DNA from: Gammaproteobacteria bacterium
GTDB taxonomy: Bacteria; Pseudomonadota; Gammaproteobacteria; Pseudomonadales; Cellvibrionaceae
DNA length: 64,000 bases
NCBI GenBank assembly: GCA_004173475.1
Contig: SEBU01000002.1
Location: 496,001 to 560,000, forward strand
Direction: 5' to 3'
Shown: piece by piece, positions 35,968-45,847 of the stretch
How positions within the stretch are numbered: the stretch's first letter is position 1
Layout of the letters: every line of letters begins with the position of its first letter
Made by a program: the position numbers and the translations under genes
The notes under the pieces: model-generated
What the model was told of the DNA's origin: nothing
The model's input: the letters and a program-made list of their open reading frames with translations, nothing else
The model's database searches: none

Positions 35968-36750
35968 ATGTTTCAGGTTCATCAAATTCCAGCGCTCAAA
36001 GACAACTATTTTTGGCTAATCCAGCCGGATATCCGCTCCTCGGACTGTTTTATCGTCGATCCAGGAGCATTTGAATCTATAGACGACTATTTAAGGGCTC
36101 ATAACCTCAAACCTAAAGCGATTTTACTAACCCATCATCATCACGATCATGTAGATGGAGCCCAGGAACTCGGCAGTAAATATAGATTACCGATCTACGG
36201 ACCAATGTCTGATCGTATGCCTCAGGTCACTCATTACCTAAAAGGCGGTGACTCCCTTGCACTCAATTCTCTAACCGCCAACGTTTTAGCACTCCCTGGC
36301 CATACCCTTGATCACATCGCTTATTTCATCGAAACACCAGAAGGTTCGCCGATGCTCTTTAGCGGAGATACTATCTTTGCTTGCGGTTGCGGGCGCCTTT
36401 TCGACGGTACGGCTGCGCTTCTCCACTCTAGCTTGCAAAAAATAGCAGCTTTGCCTGAAAACACGCTGATTTACGCGGCTCACGAATACACCTTGAGCAA
36501 TATCAAATTTGCCTTTCATATTGAGCCCGACAATGAGGACCTCAAGATACGCAACATTCGGGAGACGCTTAAACGTGAGCAACAAATTCCCACCCTGCCG
36601 ACCCAGCTCGCGTTAGAGAAAAAAACAAATCCCTTTCTCCGCTCTCATCTAACCTCTGTCAGAGCAACCATTCAGCGGGAAACCCAAGACCAGCTCGTTT
36701 CAGACGTCGATTTTTTCGCCAGATTGAGACTTATGAAAGACAGTTTTTGA
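35968..36750 (+). CDS. gloB: Hydroxyacylglutathione hydrolase (glyoxalase II)
   Basis: 260 aa from the ATG with GAGG upstream; an ATG 14 codons earlier gives a non-homologous extension. Hydrolyses S-lactoylglutathione, completing methylglyoxal detoxification. Binuclear metal motif THHHHDHVDG with Thr55, His56, His58, Asp60 and His61; further ligands in LPGHTLDHIAY, FSGDTIFACGCGR and AAHEYT. Cytosolic. It is transcribed away from the methyltransferase and toward mltD. Confidence 0.96.
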   Translation: MFQVHQIPALKDNYFWLIQPDIRSSDCFIVDPGAFESIDDYLRAHNLKPKAILLTHHHHDHVDGAQELGSKYRLPIYGPMSDRMPQVTHYLKGGDSLALNSLTANVLALPGHTLDHIAYFIETPEGSPMLFSGDTIFACGCGRLFDGTAALLHSSLQKIAALPENTLIYAAHEYTLSNIKFAFHIEPDNEDLKIRNIRETLKREQQIPTLPTQLALEKKTNPFLRSHLTSVRATIQRETQDQLVSDVDFFARLRLMKDSF

Positions 36751-36906
36751 GAACTCGTCAGGCGCTTCAATGTACGCTGGGTTGACCCTTCCGACCTCAG
36801 TCCCTAGACTTGTCGTCAGACAAACAATTTTTGGCAGAAGATATCTTGTAAAACCAAGGATGGCGAGACAATCACAACCTGAAAGTAAACTTAAAGTAGT
36901 GGACTT

Positions 36907-38271
36907 ATGAATTTGATCAACCGCCCCCTTGTGACAATGATATCGGTAGCTACTCTTCTCGTAGGTTGCGACTCCCTCGGAATTAAGAAGACTGATAACG
37001 CCAAAGCTCCTGTCGAAATCCCTATCGAAACTCCTGTTGCTCAAGCTCCTATTCCTACGGCAGAACCCCAAGAGCAAAAATTTGAAACTGTATGGGAGCG
37101 CATTCGTACTGGTTACGGCCTCCCGGAAACATCCAATAGCGCAGTTGATGCACAGGTAAATTTCTACACCAAGAATCGAACTTACTTTTATAAAGTAACC
37201 CAGCAAAGCGAACCTTTTATTCATTACGTTGTTAGTGAAATGCAGGCCAACGGAATGCCTTTGGAACTCGCGCTCTTACCATTTATTGAGAGTTCGTATA
37301 ATCCCGTCGCAGCTTCCGCTAACAATATGGGAATGTGGCAATTTGGCGCCGCAACAGGTCGCAATTTTGGCCTAAAACAAAACCGATGGTATGACGGCCG
37401 AAAAGACGTCGTGGCTTCAACGGATGCAGCAATTCGTTTACTGAAGAAACTTTACGCTCGATTTGATAATGACTGGTTACTTGCAGTTGCTGCTTACAAT
37501 GCGGGCGATGGCTCCATCCAACAGGCAATAGATAAAAATCGTCGCGCAGGAAAACCTACAGATTTTTGGTCACTACCCCTAAATAAAACTACACGAGGAT
37601 ACATCCCTCAATTACTTGCACTTTCTAAAATAGTGGCGAAGCCAGAAGCCTACGATTTTAAACTTTACCCCATCGCTGACGTTCCTTATTTCGTTAAGGT
37701 AAACGTGGACTCACAGATTAATCTTGCAGACGCCGCAAAAAGTAGTTCGCTTGATAGCGCACTGTTAAAAAAATTAAATGCCGGATTTCATAGCTGGTTA
37801 ACAGACCCAAGTGAACCGCGCGATGTTTTGGTTCCCGTAGAGGCAGCCGCAAACTTCAGATTGCAATTAGATTCGTTACCAAAAATTCCCGTCCAAACAA
37901 TCGTAAATAACCCTGGCGAGCCCAACACTTATCACACCGTGAAATCCGGTGAAAATTTATGGTCAATCGCAAGAGCAGAAAACACCAGCGTAAACACGCT
38001 TATTAAACTTAATAATCTGGATCCAAAAAGTGCGCTCAAGCCAGGTCAAAAATTAATACTCGCAGGTCAATCAGTAGCGCAAGAAGTTAAAGAAGTTAAG
38101 ACCCAGAAAAAAGCGAGCTACACCATAAAAGCAGGCGACACCTTAGGGCAAATTGCAGCTAAACACGATATTAGCGTGAAACAAATTATGGAGTGGAATA
38201 AAATTAAAGACGAGACAAGTATTCGACCAAATCAAGAATTGATTGTGATGGCCGAACCGACCAACCAATAA
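36907..38271 (+). CDS. mltD: Membrane-bound lytic murein transglycosylase D
   Basis: 454 aa. Lipoprotein signal ending in LLVGC with Cys21. SLT family 1 domain about 95-260: catalytic Glu128 in LLPFIESSYNP, then MWQFGAATGR and AAYNAGDG. Two C-terminal LysM modules follow (YHTVKSGENLWSIA and YTIKAGDTLGQIA). Cleaves peptidoglycan with 1,6-anhydro product formation in the periplasm. The gloB-mltD order is conserved in gammaproteobacteria. It converges with the ABC ATPase, only 13 bp apart, and no terminator is seen. Confidence 0.96.
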   Translation: MNLINRPLVTMISVATLLVGCDSLGIKKTDNAKAPVEIPIETPVAQAPIPTAEPQEQKFETVWERIRTGYGLPETSNSAVDAQVNFYTKNRTYFYKVTQQSEPFIHYVVSEMQANGMPLELALLPFIESSYNPVAASANNMGMWQFGAATGRNFGLKQNRWYDGRKDVVASTDAAIRLLKKLYARFDNDWLLAVAAYNAGDGSIQQAIDKNRRAGKPTDFWSLPLNKTTRGYIPQLLALSKIVAKPEAYDFKLYPIADVPYFVKVNVDSQINLADAAKSSSLDSALLKKLNAGFHSWLTDPSEPRDVLVPVEAAANFRLQLDSLPKIPVQTIVNNPGEPNTYHTVKSGENLWSIARAENTSVNTLIKLNNLDPKSALKPGQKLILAGQSVAQEVKEVKTQKKASYTIKAGDTLGQIAAKHDISVKQIMEWNKIKDETSIRPNQELIVMAEPTNQ

Positions 38272-38284
38272 AATTAATTTTACA

Positions 38285-39883
38285 TTAAATTTTAGGGATC
38301 GCTGCTAAAAGTTGTTGTGTATAGATTTGGCCAGGCGCCGCAAATATACTCTCTGTAGCGCCCTCTTCAATTAATTTTCCGTTCTGCATAACTAAAACTC
38401 TGTCACATAAATACCGCACCACTGACATATCATGCGAAATAAATAACATAGTCAATTGATGTTTCTGTGTTAGCTCGAGCAATAGCTTAAGAATTTGCGC
38501 GCGAATCGTAACGTCCAACGCCGACACCGGCTCATCCGCAATAATCAGTTTAGGTTTCAACGCAATTGCGCGCGCAATGGCGATTCGTTGCCGCTGTCCC
38601 CCGGAGAACTCATGCGGATATTTTCGAATAAAGCGACGCTCCAAACCGACATCATCCATTAATTGATTAACTTGTTCTACGACATTATTTTTGGTTGCGA
38701 GTTTATGGACTAGCAATGGCTCAGCAAGCGTATCGAACACTGTCATTCGAGGGTTTAAAGATGCGTATGGGTCCTGGAAAATCATTTGAAAATTATGTCG
38801 AGATTTTTTTAAATCGGAATCAGACAATTTAAGTAAATCTCTACCTTCCAGCAGAACTTCTCCGGATTGCGCATCGACCAAGCGCATGATGCTGCGGCCG
38901 AGGGTAGATTTTCCAGAGCCAGATTCCCCAACCACACCAAGAATTTCACCGCGATTAATCGTTAGACTAATGTCATCCACGGCTTTGTGTGTGCTAACTA
39001 AACGCTTTATAAAAGTGCCGCTAAATTTTGGAAAATAGGTTCTCAGTCGCTTTACTTGAAAAAATGGCGGCTCAGTTTTTTCTGCCAAACTTGAAGTGGG
39101 TTTACTGGTTGTTAACACCGCACTCAGTAATTTTTTTGTATAAGGCTGGGATGGTTGCGTGAATATTTGCTCAGTAGTGCCCTGCTCTACAAGCTTTCCT
39201 TTTTCCATCACAATTATTTTATCGGCCATTTGCGATGCCACACCCAAGTCGTGGGTGATAAAAATAACAGCGAGGTTATGTGTTTTTTGCAACTTCTTAA
39301 TTAGCGCAAGAATTTGTGCTTGTACGGTTACATCTAAGGCCGTAGTAGGTTCGTCAGCAATTAATAGCTGCGGCTGCGTAATCAGCGCTATAGCTATCAT
39401 GACGCGCTGCCGCATACCTCCTGAAAATTGGTGCGGATAATCGTAAATGCGCGTTTCAGCATCGCGAATACCCACTTCTTCAAGCGCTCTTATCGCTCGT
39501 TCACGAGCTTCCGCTTTCGACAATTTTTGATGTTCAAGAACCGATTCAATTAATTGATCAATGATGCGCATGTAGGGATTAAGCGACGTCATGGGATCTT
39601 GAAAAATCATGCTTATTTTAAGGCCGCGAATTTTTCGTAGTTCTGTTTCGCTCATGCGCAACAAATCCTCACCCAAAAATTCAGCAGAACCGCGCTCGAT
39701 TTTACCGGGAGGACTTGGAATTAAGCCAAGTAAACTGTAACAGGCCACTGATTTACCCGAACCTGATTCGCCCACAATGCCTAATACTTCACCGGGATTG
39801 ATCTCAAAACTTAAATCATCCACGGCGACATTAGTGCCGTTACGAGTATTAAATACAACGCGCAAATTTTTAACACTTAACAT
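38285..39883 (-). CDS. Oligopeptide ABC transporter ATP-binding protein, fused double ATPase (YejF-like)
   Basis: 532 aa containing two complete ABC domains in one chain. First: Walker A GESGSGKS near 37-44, signature FSGGMRQR, Walker B LLIADEP. Second, from about 285: GVVGESGSGKSTLGRS, FSGGQRQRIA, LIIADEPVSALD. It corresponds to DppD plus DppF fused, as in YejF and GsiA. It energises the permeases just upstream (68 bp gap). Last gene of the operon in transcription order SBP-permease-permease-ATPase. Confidence 0.93.
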   Translation of the reverse strand: MLSVKNLRVVFNTRNGTNVAVDDLSFEINPGEVLGIVGESGSGKSVACYSLLGLIPSPPGKIERGSAEFLGEDLLRMSETELRKIRGLKISMIFQDPMTSLNPYMRIIDQLIESVLEHQKLSKAEARERAIRALEEVGIRDAETRIYDYPHQFSGGMRQRVMIAIALITQPQLLIADEPTTALDVTVQAQILALIKKLQKTHNLAVIFITHDLGVASQMADKIIVMEKGKLVEQGTTEQIFTQPSQPYTKKLLSAVLTTSKPTSSLAEKTEPPFFQVKRLRTYFPKFSGTFIKRLVSTHKAVDDISLTINRGEILGVVGESGSGKSTLGRSIMRLVDAQSGEVLLEGRDLLKLSDSDLKKSRHNFQMIFQDPYASLNPRMTVFDTLAEPLLVHKLATKNNVVEQVNQLMDDVGLERRFIRKYPHEFSGGQRQRIAIARAIALKPKLIIADEPVSALDVTIRAQILKLLLELTQKHQLTMLFISHDMSVVRYLCDRVLVMQNGKLIEEGATESIFAAPGQIYTQQLLAAIPKI

Positions 39884-39950
39884 AGAGACACCGATGATCT
39901 TCGATTTTTAATAGCGCTGTAAAAAAGCAGCACATTACGATTATTGAACG

Positions 39951-40835
39951 TTAATCTTTAGCCGCTCTAGGATCTAATGCGTCGCGCAAACCATCACCTA
40001 AAAAATTTAATGAAAATAAGGTTAACGACAATGTTAAAGCTGGGAACACAAGTAACCACGGATATTCTTCCATGGTCTCTACGCCGCTCGAAATAAGCGA
40101 ACCCCATGAGCTTTGCGGCGGTTGTATTCCCAAACCTAGAAAACTCAAAAACGATTCCAATAAAATAACGCTAGGGATCGTGAGAGTGGTGTAGACAATA
40201 ATCGGACCCAGTACATTAGGAATTAAATGCCGCGAAATAATTTGCCAAGGCGATAGTCCCATAGACACAGCGGCCTCAACAAATTCCTGCCTTTTAATAG
40301 TGAGCACTTGCCCGCGCACTAGGCGCGCCATGGTCAACCACTCAACCGCTCCAATTGCTAGGAATAATAACAATATGCTGCTGCCGAAAATAACGGTTAA
40401 TAAAATAATAAATATGGTGAATGGCACTGCGTAGAGAACATCCACCAGGCGCATCATGATGGCATCTGTGCGCCCGCCTAAAAAACCTGCTGTAGCTCCC
40501 CACAACACACCAATAAGTAATGCTACAGCTGTGGCAATAAATCCAACTGTCAGTGAAACTCGGCTCCCATACATAACTCTTGTTAATTGATCACGGCCCA
40601 AGGCATCTGTGCCTAACCAATGTTGCTGCGATGGTGAGGTCGCGCCCAGAGATAAGTCCTGTCCGTCGTAGCTGTAAGGCGCAATCCATGGCGTAAGTAT
40701 TGCGATCAAAACTAAACATACGAGTAACAACAAACCAGCCATAGCCAGTTTGTTTTTGCGCAAGCGTCGAAAAGCATCTTGCGATAAAGAAACTCCCTGC
40801 TCGACATGCTGGCTGTTCAACAGTTCCTGATTCAT
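39951..40835 (-). CDS. Oligopeptide ABC transporter permease, OppC/DppC family
   Basis: 294 aa from the ATG at 40835, which follows the upstream permease stop and has GAAGG ahead of it. An ATG at 40856 would overlap that gene and lacks a Shine-Dalgarno sequence. The N-terminal OppC segment is followed by LGTDALGRDQLTRVMYGSR, the OppC signature. Five to six membrane helices and the EAA loop (EAAVSMGLSPWQIISRHLIP) that docks on the ATPase are visible. Confidence 0.93.
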   Translation of the reverse strand: MNQELLNSQHVEQGVSLSQDAFRRLRKNKLAMAGLLLLVCLVLIAILTPWIAPYSYDGQDLSLGATSPSQQHWLGTDALGRDQLTRVMYGSRVSLTVGFIATAVALLIGVLWGATAGFLGGRTDAIMMRLVDVLYAVPFTIFIILLTVIFGSSILLLFLAIGAVEWLTMARLVRGQVLTIKRQEFVEAAVSMGLSPWQIISRHLIPNVLGPIIVYTTLTIPSVILLESFLSFLGLGIQPPQSSWGSLISSGVETMEEYPWLLVFPALTLSLTLFSLNFLGDGLRDALDPRAAKD

Positions 40836-40836
40836 A

Positions 40837-41772
40837 TTAATTACCTTCGCTAACATGCTGGCGTAATCTGGGGTTTAACCACACCAAAATAATATCCGCC
40901 AACAAATTAAAACTAACAATCAGAAACGCAAAGAAAATGGTACATCCCATAATCATGGTGTAGTCGCGATTGAATGCAGCTTGTACATAGAAGCGTCCGA
41001 GGCCCGGGATTTGAAAAATTGTTTCAACCACAAACGAACCCGCTAGTAAACCAGCGATCGCCGGGCCAAGAAATGAAATAACTGGCGTGATACCTCCACG
41101 CAACGCGTGCACAAAAACAATTCGGAACGGTGACAAACCTTTTGCGCGTGCAGTGCGAATATAATCCTGCGACAAAACTTCAAGCATTCCCCCCCGGCTT
41201 ATCCGTGCAATATATGCGGCGTATGACGCACCTAAAGTAATAGACGGTAAAATTTTATCGCCCGGAATTTGGCCCCAGCCTGCAACCGGCAACCACTGTA
41301 ACCAAATTCCAAATATCAGAAGCAACAGCGGCCCTAATACAAATGACGGTAAGCAAATTCCTAACATAGCACTCGACATAGGAACATAGTCTTGAAGGGA
41401 ATTCGGTTTTAATGAAGCGATAATTCCTGCAGTAAGCCCTATAACCAACGCAAACAAAGTCGCGTAAAAAGCGAGTTCCAAGGTCGGCGGAAAACCTGCC
41501 GAAATTAAATCATTCACAGTGTGACTTTGAAATTTAAATGAGGGACCAAAATCTCCTTGCAGCAGGTTGAACATATAATCGAGGTATTGCTTCCAAAGTG
41601 GGTCATCCAAATGGTAATGCGCATTTAAGTTTTTTATGACTGTTGGAGGAACATTGCGGTCTTGATCAAAGGGCCCACCAGGTGCAGACCTGATCATAAC
41701 AAAGGTAACAAGAGAGACGATGAGTAAAACCGGTATGCTTTGCAAAATACGTTTTAGAAAAAATATAAACAT
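40837..41772 (-). CDS. Oligopeptide ABC transporter permease, OppB/DppB family
   Basis: 311 aa. The N-terminal helix with the OppB signature (RSAPGGPFDQDR) is followed by a polytopic domain. The EAA loop reads RTARAKGLSPFRIVFVHALR. Six helices in total. It lies 17 bp downstream of the substrate-binding protein and directly before the OppC-type permease, so the operon is tightly packed. PGLGRFYVQAAFNRDY is typical of peptide permeases of the Yej/Opp type. Confidence 0.93.
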   Translation of the reverse strand: MFIFFLKRILQSIPVLLIVSLVTFVMIRSAPGGPFDQDRNVPPTVIKNLNAHYHLDDPLWKQYLDYMFNLLQGDFGPSFKFQSHTVNDLISAGFPPTLELAFYATLFALVIGLTAGIIASLKPNSLQDYVPMSSAMLGICLPSFVLGPLLLLIFGIWLQWLPVAGWGQIPGDKILPSITLGASYAAYIARISRGGMLEVLSQDYIRTARAKGLSPFRIVFVHALRGGITPVISFLGPAIAGLLAGSFVVETIFQIPGLGRFYVQAAFNRDYTMIMGCTIFFAFLIVSFNLLADIILVWLNPRLRQHVSEGN

Positions 41773-41789
41773 GGAATTTGCTCGATCTA

Positions 41790-43406
41790 TTAATGTTCTA
41801 AATACATATTTTTAAATGGATAGTAGTCCATAATATTATCATCCCATCCTTTTACCGATGAGGTTATCAGCCGGTTCCAGTTATAGGTGTAAAAAGGCAA
41901 AATGGGCGCTGCATCCATAAGAATTTTTTCCGCCTCCTGAAAATACCCAAAGCGTATTTCCTGATTTGATTCTAACGCCGCTTTCGCGATCAAGGCGTCA
42001 TAACGTGGATCCGAAAAACCAGTTCGATTATTACCGTTATTGGTTACGAACATTTCCAAAAAGGTATTTGGATCGAGATAATCGCCAATCCAGGATGCGC
42101 GATCAATTTGATAATCAAGTTGTTTTTCTTTATCCAAAAATACTTTCCACTCGGTAGCTTCAAGCGCTATATCAACGCCCAAATTATCTTTCCACATTTG
42201 TTGAACCGCTTCGGCAATATGCTGGTGTTCATCAGTGGAGTTAAAAGTAATTGTTAGCCTGGGAAAGCCTACCCCGTTGGGGAACCCTGCTTCTGCCAAT
42301 AATTTTTTTGCCAAAGCAACGTCGTAGGGCATTTTCGCTTTTGCAACGTATCCATTTTCATCGGGCGGCGTCAATGTGTAGGCAGGAATTTGTCCAAATT
42401 TCGTTACAAATTCGACAATTCTTTTTCTATCGATTGAGTAAGCTAAAGCCTTCCTGACTCTTACGTCATCCAAAGGCTTTTTAGTAACATTAAATCGGTA
42501 AAAGTAGGTTGCAAAATTGGGATAGGAACGTAGCGCTGGATCATGCGCATTTTTATAAACTGCCAGCTTCTCACGCGGTAAATAATAGGTAGCATGTAAC
42601 TGACCAGACCTAAACATACGCTCTTCAGTCGTATATTTTTGAATTGGATAGTATCTCACTTCATTTAAGCGAACATTCTTTGCATTCCAATAGGTTGGGC
42701 TTTTCTTAACGGACAAATATTTATTAGGCGTCCACTCACCCAACACAAAAGCCCCGTTGCCCACAAAATTTTCCGGGCGTGTCCAACGCGTTCCACGTTC
42801 ATCAATTTTCCCAAATTTTTTAATGGTTGGAATATGCACTGGATAAGCGCTATGGTGATCGAGGAGTTGCAAAAAATAAGGTGTTGGTGCATTTAAGGTA
42901 ACCTGCAGCGTGCGATCATCCAGTGCCACCGCACCAAAATCTTTTGGATCCGCCTTACCTTCATAAATATTTTGGCCATTCTTTACGACAAACATGGACG
43001 AAGCATATTCATTAGCCAGCGCTGGCATAAGCCCGCGCAACCAGGTCTGCACAAAATCGTTTGCTACAACTTTATCTCCATTGGACCACTTCGCATCATC
43101 TCGAAGGTGAAAGGTATAAATTAGTCCGTCGTCTGATATTTCCCATCGCTCTGCAACACCGGGTTCGATTGCAAGTGTTTTGGTGTTTTTAGAAACAAGA
43201 CCTTCGTATAACGAAAGAATTACGTGATATTCCGGCATACCGCTGGTTGAATGAGGGTCAACGGAAGAAATTTCATCACCATTACCCACGTGCAGAATCT
43301 GTTGTTCGTTGCCCAATTCAACGAGTGTTTTACGCTTTCCATTACAAGCACTTAGCGACGTTAATAAGGCTAAAAATAATATGGCTATTTGCAATGAAAA
43401 TTTCAT
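41790..43406 (-). CDS. Oligopeptide ABC transporter substrate-binding lipoprotein (OppA/SBP_bac_5)
   Basis: 538 aa. Signal peptide with lipobox LSAC and Cys21. SBP family 5 features: EPGVAERWEISDDGLIYTFHLRDDAKWSNGD at about 80-112, here cited only in part, and VRKALAYSIDR near 330. Binds peptides in the periplasm and delivers them to the permeases. First gene of the four-gene operon, with a long inverted repeat upstream separating it from the M3 peptidase. Confidence 0.93.
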   Translation of the reverse strand: MKFSLQIAILFLALLTSLSACNGKRKTLVELGNEQQILHVGNGDEISSVDPHSTSGMPEYHVILSLYEGLVSKNTKTLAIEPGVAERWEISDDGLIYTFHLRDDAKWSNGDKVVANDFVQTWLRGLMPALANEYASSMFVVKNGQNIYEGKADPKDFGAVALDDRTLQVTLNAPTPYFLQLLDHHSAYPVHIPTIKKFGKIDERGTRWTRPENFVGNGAFVLGEWTPNKYLSVKKSPTYWNAKNVRLNEVRYYPIQKYTTEERMFRSGQLHATYYLPREKLAVYKNAHDPALRSYPNFATYFYRFNVTKKPLDDVRVRKALAYSIDRKRIVEFVTKFGQIPAYTLTPPDENGYVAKAKMPYDVALAKKLLAEAGFPNGVGFPRLTITFNSTDEHQHIAEAVQQMWKDNLGVDIALEATEWKVFLDKEKQLDYQIDRASWIGDYLDPNTFLEMFVTNNGNNRTGFSDPRYDALIAKAALESNQEIRFGYFQEAEKILMDAAPILPFYTYNWNRLITSSVKGWDDNIMDYYPFKNMYLEH

Positions 43407-43443
43407 AGTGTACTAACACTTCAGCATCAACGAGGGAATTTCC

Positions 43444-43502
43444 AGTAACTACAAATGGATAAAATCCTTACGAAGCGATTTTCATCCATTTAAATTGTTA
43501 CT
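43444..43502. repeat. Long imperfect inverted repeat between M3 peptidase and opp operon
   Basis: Paired segments: AGTAAC (43444-43449) with GTTACT (43497-43502), AAATGGAT with ATCCATTT, and AAAATC with GATTTT, around a CTTACGAAG centre. It lies just downstream of the peptidase stop. There is no T tract in either direction, so it may be an mRNA-stabilising or rho-dependent 3' structure, or an operator for the opp operon. Confidence 0.6.
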
Positions 43503-43525
43503 AACTCAACAGATATTAAGAGCAA

Positions 43526-45571
43526 TTAATGTGCCTTTTCCAAATTCTTAGCAAAGGCCTCGAAGTTATACGAGCGCCCAAGAAAATCTCGCACCAAATC
43601 CGCCGCATCTTTCGAACCGCCGGGCGCTAAAACTGTATTGCGATACCGTTGAGCTACCGCAGGATTCCGCAACCCATTTTTTTCAAATTCACTAAACATA
43701 TCACTCGCAATGACCAGCGACCACATATAGGTATAATAGATAGCTGAATAGCCATTTAAATGACCAAAACTTGCATAAAAATGCGTTCCGTCTACATAGC
43801 CGAAGGGTGAATATTTGGATTGAATTTGCGCAGTGAATTGATCTAAATCTATAGCTGCAGGATTTCTGTTATAGAGATTTAATGAGGTCGCTGCGTAAAA
43901 TAATTGATGCTTGGTCCATAACGCTTTGCCGAAGTAACGAGCAGCGCGCATTTTTTCAACCAATGCAACTGGAATCACTTCGCCTTTTTGATTACGTGCA
44001 AAGCTGGCGAGCGTTTCCGCATCCCATACCCACTCTTCTAACATTTGCGATGGAGCTTCAACAAAATCCCATTCGGTTTCGATACCGGAAAACGCAGCCC
44101 GTTCGTGATTCCCGCTAAACATACTGTGCAACAAATGCCCGAACTCATGCAAAAAAGTTTCTACATCATCGTGCTCCATTAGTTCATTAGGATCTTCACC
44201 GCCAGGGAAGTTACAAACCAAGGCAGCGGTTGGAACTTGTAAATTTTTTATTCCGCGCTGAACACCAAATTGCGCAGCATGTTTGTATTTTCCATCGCGA
44301 GGATGCATATCCAGATAGAAACGGCCAATCACCTGATTATTATCTACAATTTCAAATGCTTTCACAGACGCGTGCCAGGTTTCGGTATTCCAAGGGCGTA
44401 TGCTGACACCGAACATAGTTTGAGTTAAATCAAATATACCTTGTTGAACTTTGGCGTAAGGAAAATACTGACGAATCTTTTGGCCATCGACCTGATATTT
44501 TTCTTTTTTTATCAACTGTTCCAAGTACATCTTTTGCCAATCATTCACGCGTGTGGCACGTGGATTGATTTTTTGTAATCGCTTTAACAAAACTTGGTAT
44601 TCTTGCTCCGCACGGGGCGTGGCAATTGTAGAAACTTTCTCGATAAATTCTTGAGCATTTTGAGGCGACTTAATCATTTTATCTTCCGTTATATAAGTCG
44701 CGAAATCAGAATATCCAAGAAGTTGCGCCAACTCAAAACGCTTTGCCAATAACTTTTCTAGCACAGCCTTATTTTGCGGATAAGCCATATCGCGGTAGAC
44801 TCTATAAAATCGTTCACGCAGCGCATCGTTTTTTGCGTATTGCATTACCGGCATATAATCCGGGGTATCAGTAGATAAAACAATTTTACCTTCTGCGTTG
44901 GGTTTGTGGCGCTCAATATAATCTTTAGGTAACCCGTTCAATTCTTTTACGGAGGCAACTTCAATTGTTTTTCCACCTTCACGGTAATTCTTATCGAATT
45001 CCTGGCCAATTAAATTTATTTCTTCACTCAGCTGCTTAATTTTTTCACGCGTTGACTGGTCTTTATCAACACCGGAACGGTGATAGTCACGCAAGGTATG
45101 ACTGACGTAACGTTGGTCTTCAGGGCCTAGTTTCTGCGAATCGATTCGCTTTACCTGATCATAAATATTTCGCGACAGACTTATGTCAGTATTAATTTCC
45201 ACAAAATGCTGCTCGCATTGCTCTGCTGCCGTACGCACATTTTCATTCGGATGCACACTGGAATAAAGACTCGCAACGCTGAGCTGCGCATCTAAAATTA
45301 AATCCATGTTATTTAATTTATCTAACAGCGCAAGATCGCTTACCGGCTTCAGATTTGCAAAACTATCCAATTCACCAGCAAGTCGTTTGAACTCAGCTTC
45401 ACATTTGGCCAAGTAGGTTTTGGCTTCTGGATCTTCCGGCATCTGCCATGCAGGACGTGTTGGAGCTGAAGCTTGAATGGGAGTTTTGGCGACCGCCGTA
45501 ACGGCAACACACATCAATGTTATCGACAAACCCAATGTAACTTTAGAGGTCAAAGCCAAAGTCTTCGCCAT
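43526..45571 (-). CDS. M3 family oligopeptidase, exported
   Basis: 681 aa. Starts at the ATG at 45571; an in-frame TTG two codons earlier is an alternative. Signal peptide about 1-29 (VTAVA). Zinc site HEFGH with His475, Glu476 and His479, and the third ligand Glu in the downstream helix (EAPSQMLEEWVWD). It belongs to the Dcp/OpdA/thimet group of short-peptide hydrolases. The signal peptide is unusual for OpdA but seen in periplasmic Dcp-like forms. Lies just upstream of a peptide ABC operon, suggesting that it trims peptides before import. Confidence 0.9.
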   Translation of the reverse strand: MAKTLALTSKVTLGLSITLMCVAVTAVAKTPIQASAPTRPAWQMPEDPEAKTYLAKCEAEFKRLAGELDSFANLKPVSDLALLDKLNNMDLILDAQLSVASLYSSVHPNENVRTAAEQCEQHFVEINTDISLSRNIYDQVKRIDSQKLGPEDQRYVSHTLRDYHRSGVDKDQSTREKIKQLSEEINLIGQEFDKNYREGGKTIEVASVKELNGLPKDYIERHKPNAEGKIVLSTDTPDYMPVMQYAKNDALRERFYRVYRDMAYPQNKAVLEKLLAKRFELAQLLGYSDFATYITEDKMIKSPQNAQEFIEKVSTIATPRAEQEYQVLLKRLQKINPRATRVNDWQKMYLEQLIKKEKYQVDGQKIRQYFPYAKVQQGIFDLTQTMFGVSIRPWNTETWHASVKAFEIVDNNQVIGRFYLDMHPRDGKYKHAAQFGVQRGIKNLQVPTAALVCNFPGGEDPNELMEHDDVETFLHEFGHLLHSMFSGNHERAAFSGIETEWDFVEAPSQMLEEWVWDAETLASFARNQKGEVIPVALVEKMRAARYFGKALWTKHQLFYAATSLNLYNRNPAAIDLDQFTAQIQSKYSPFGYVDGTHFYASFGHLNGYSAIYYTYMWSLVIASDMFSEFEKNGLRNPAVAQRYRNTVLAPGGSKDAADLVRDFLGRSYNFEAFAKNLEKAH

Positions 45572-45847
45572 AATCAAAATCCTGTATAAAATTTTAAATG
45601 CTAGTCGCCACTATCTTCGGCCTTCGTCAAAACTCGTAGACAATGTGCATGAGTTAAAGGGAATATTTTCCTAGCGCATCATTCATTATTTGAATATCTT
45701 GAATTATGAGGCGATTGAGGGTTAGCGAGCCTGAAAGGATTTTTACCAGAGAAATCAATAAAATGACACATTTTTTCCATGGTGAATCGCATATTGCGCT
45801 ACAGATGCTAAGCTTGGATTAACTTAACCTGATTAGCATGATTATCT

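Noticed and set aside
36700-37224. 174-aa open frame antisense to gloB/mltD
   Set aside because: Lies opposite two confident genes and has no signature of its own.
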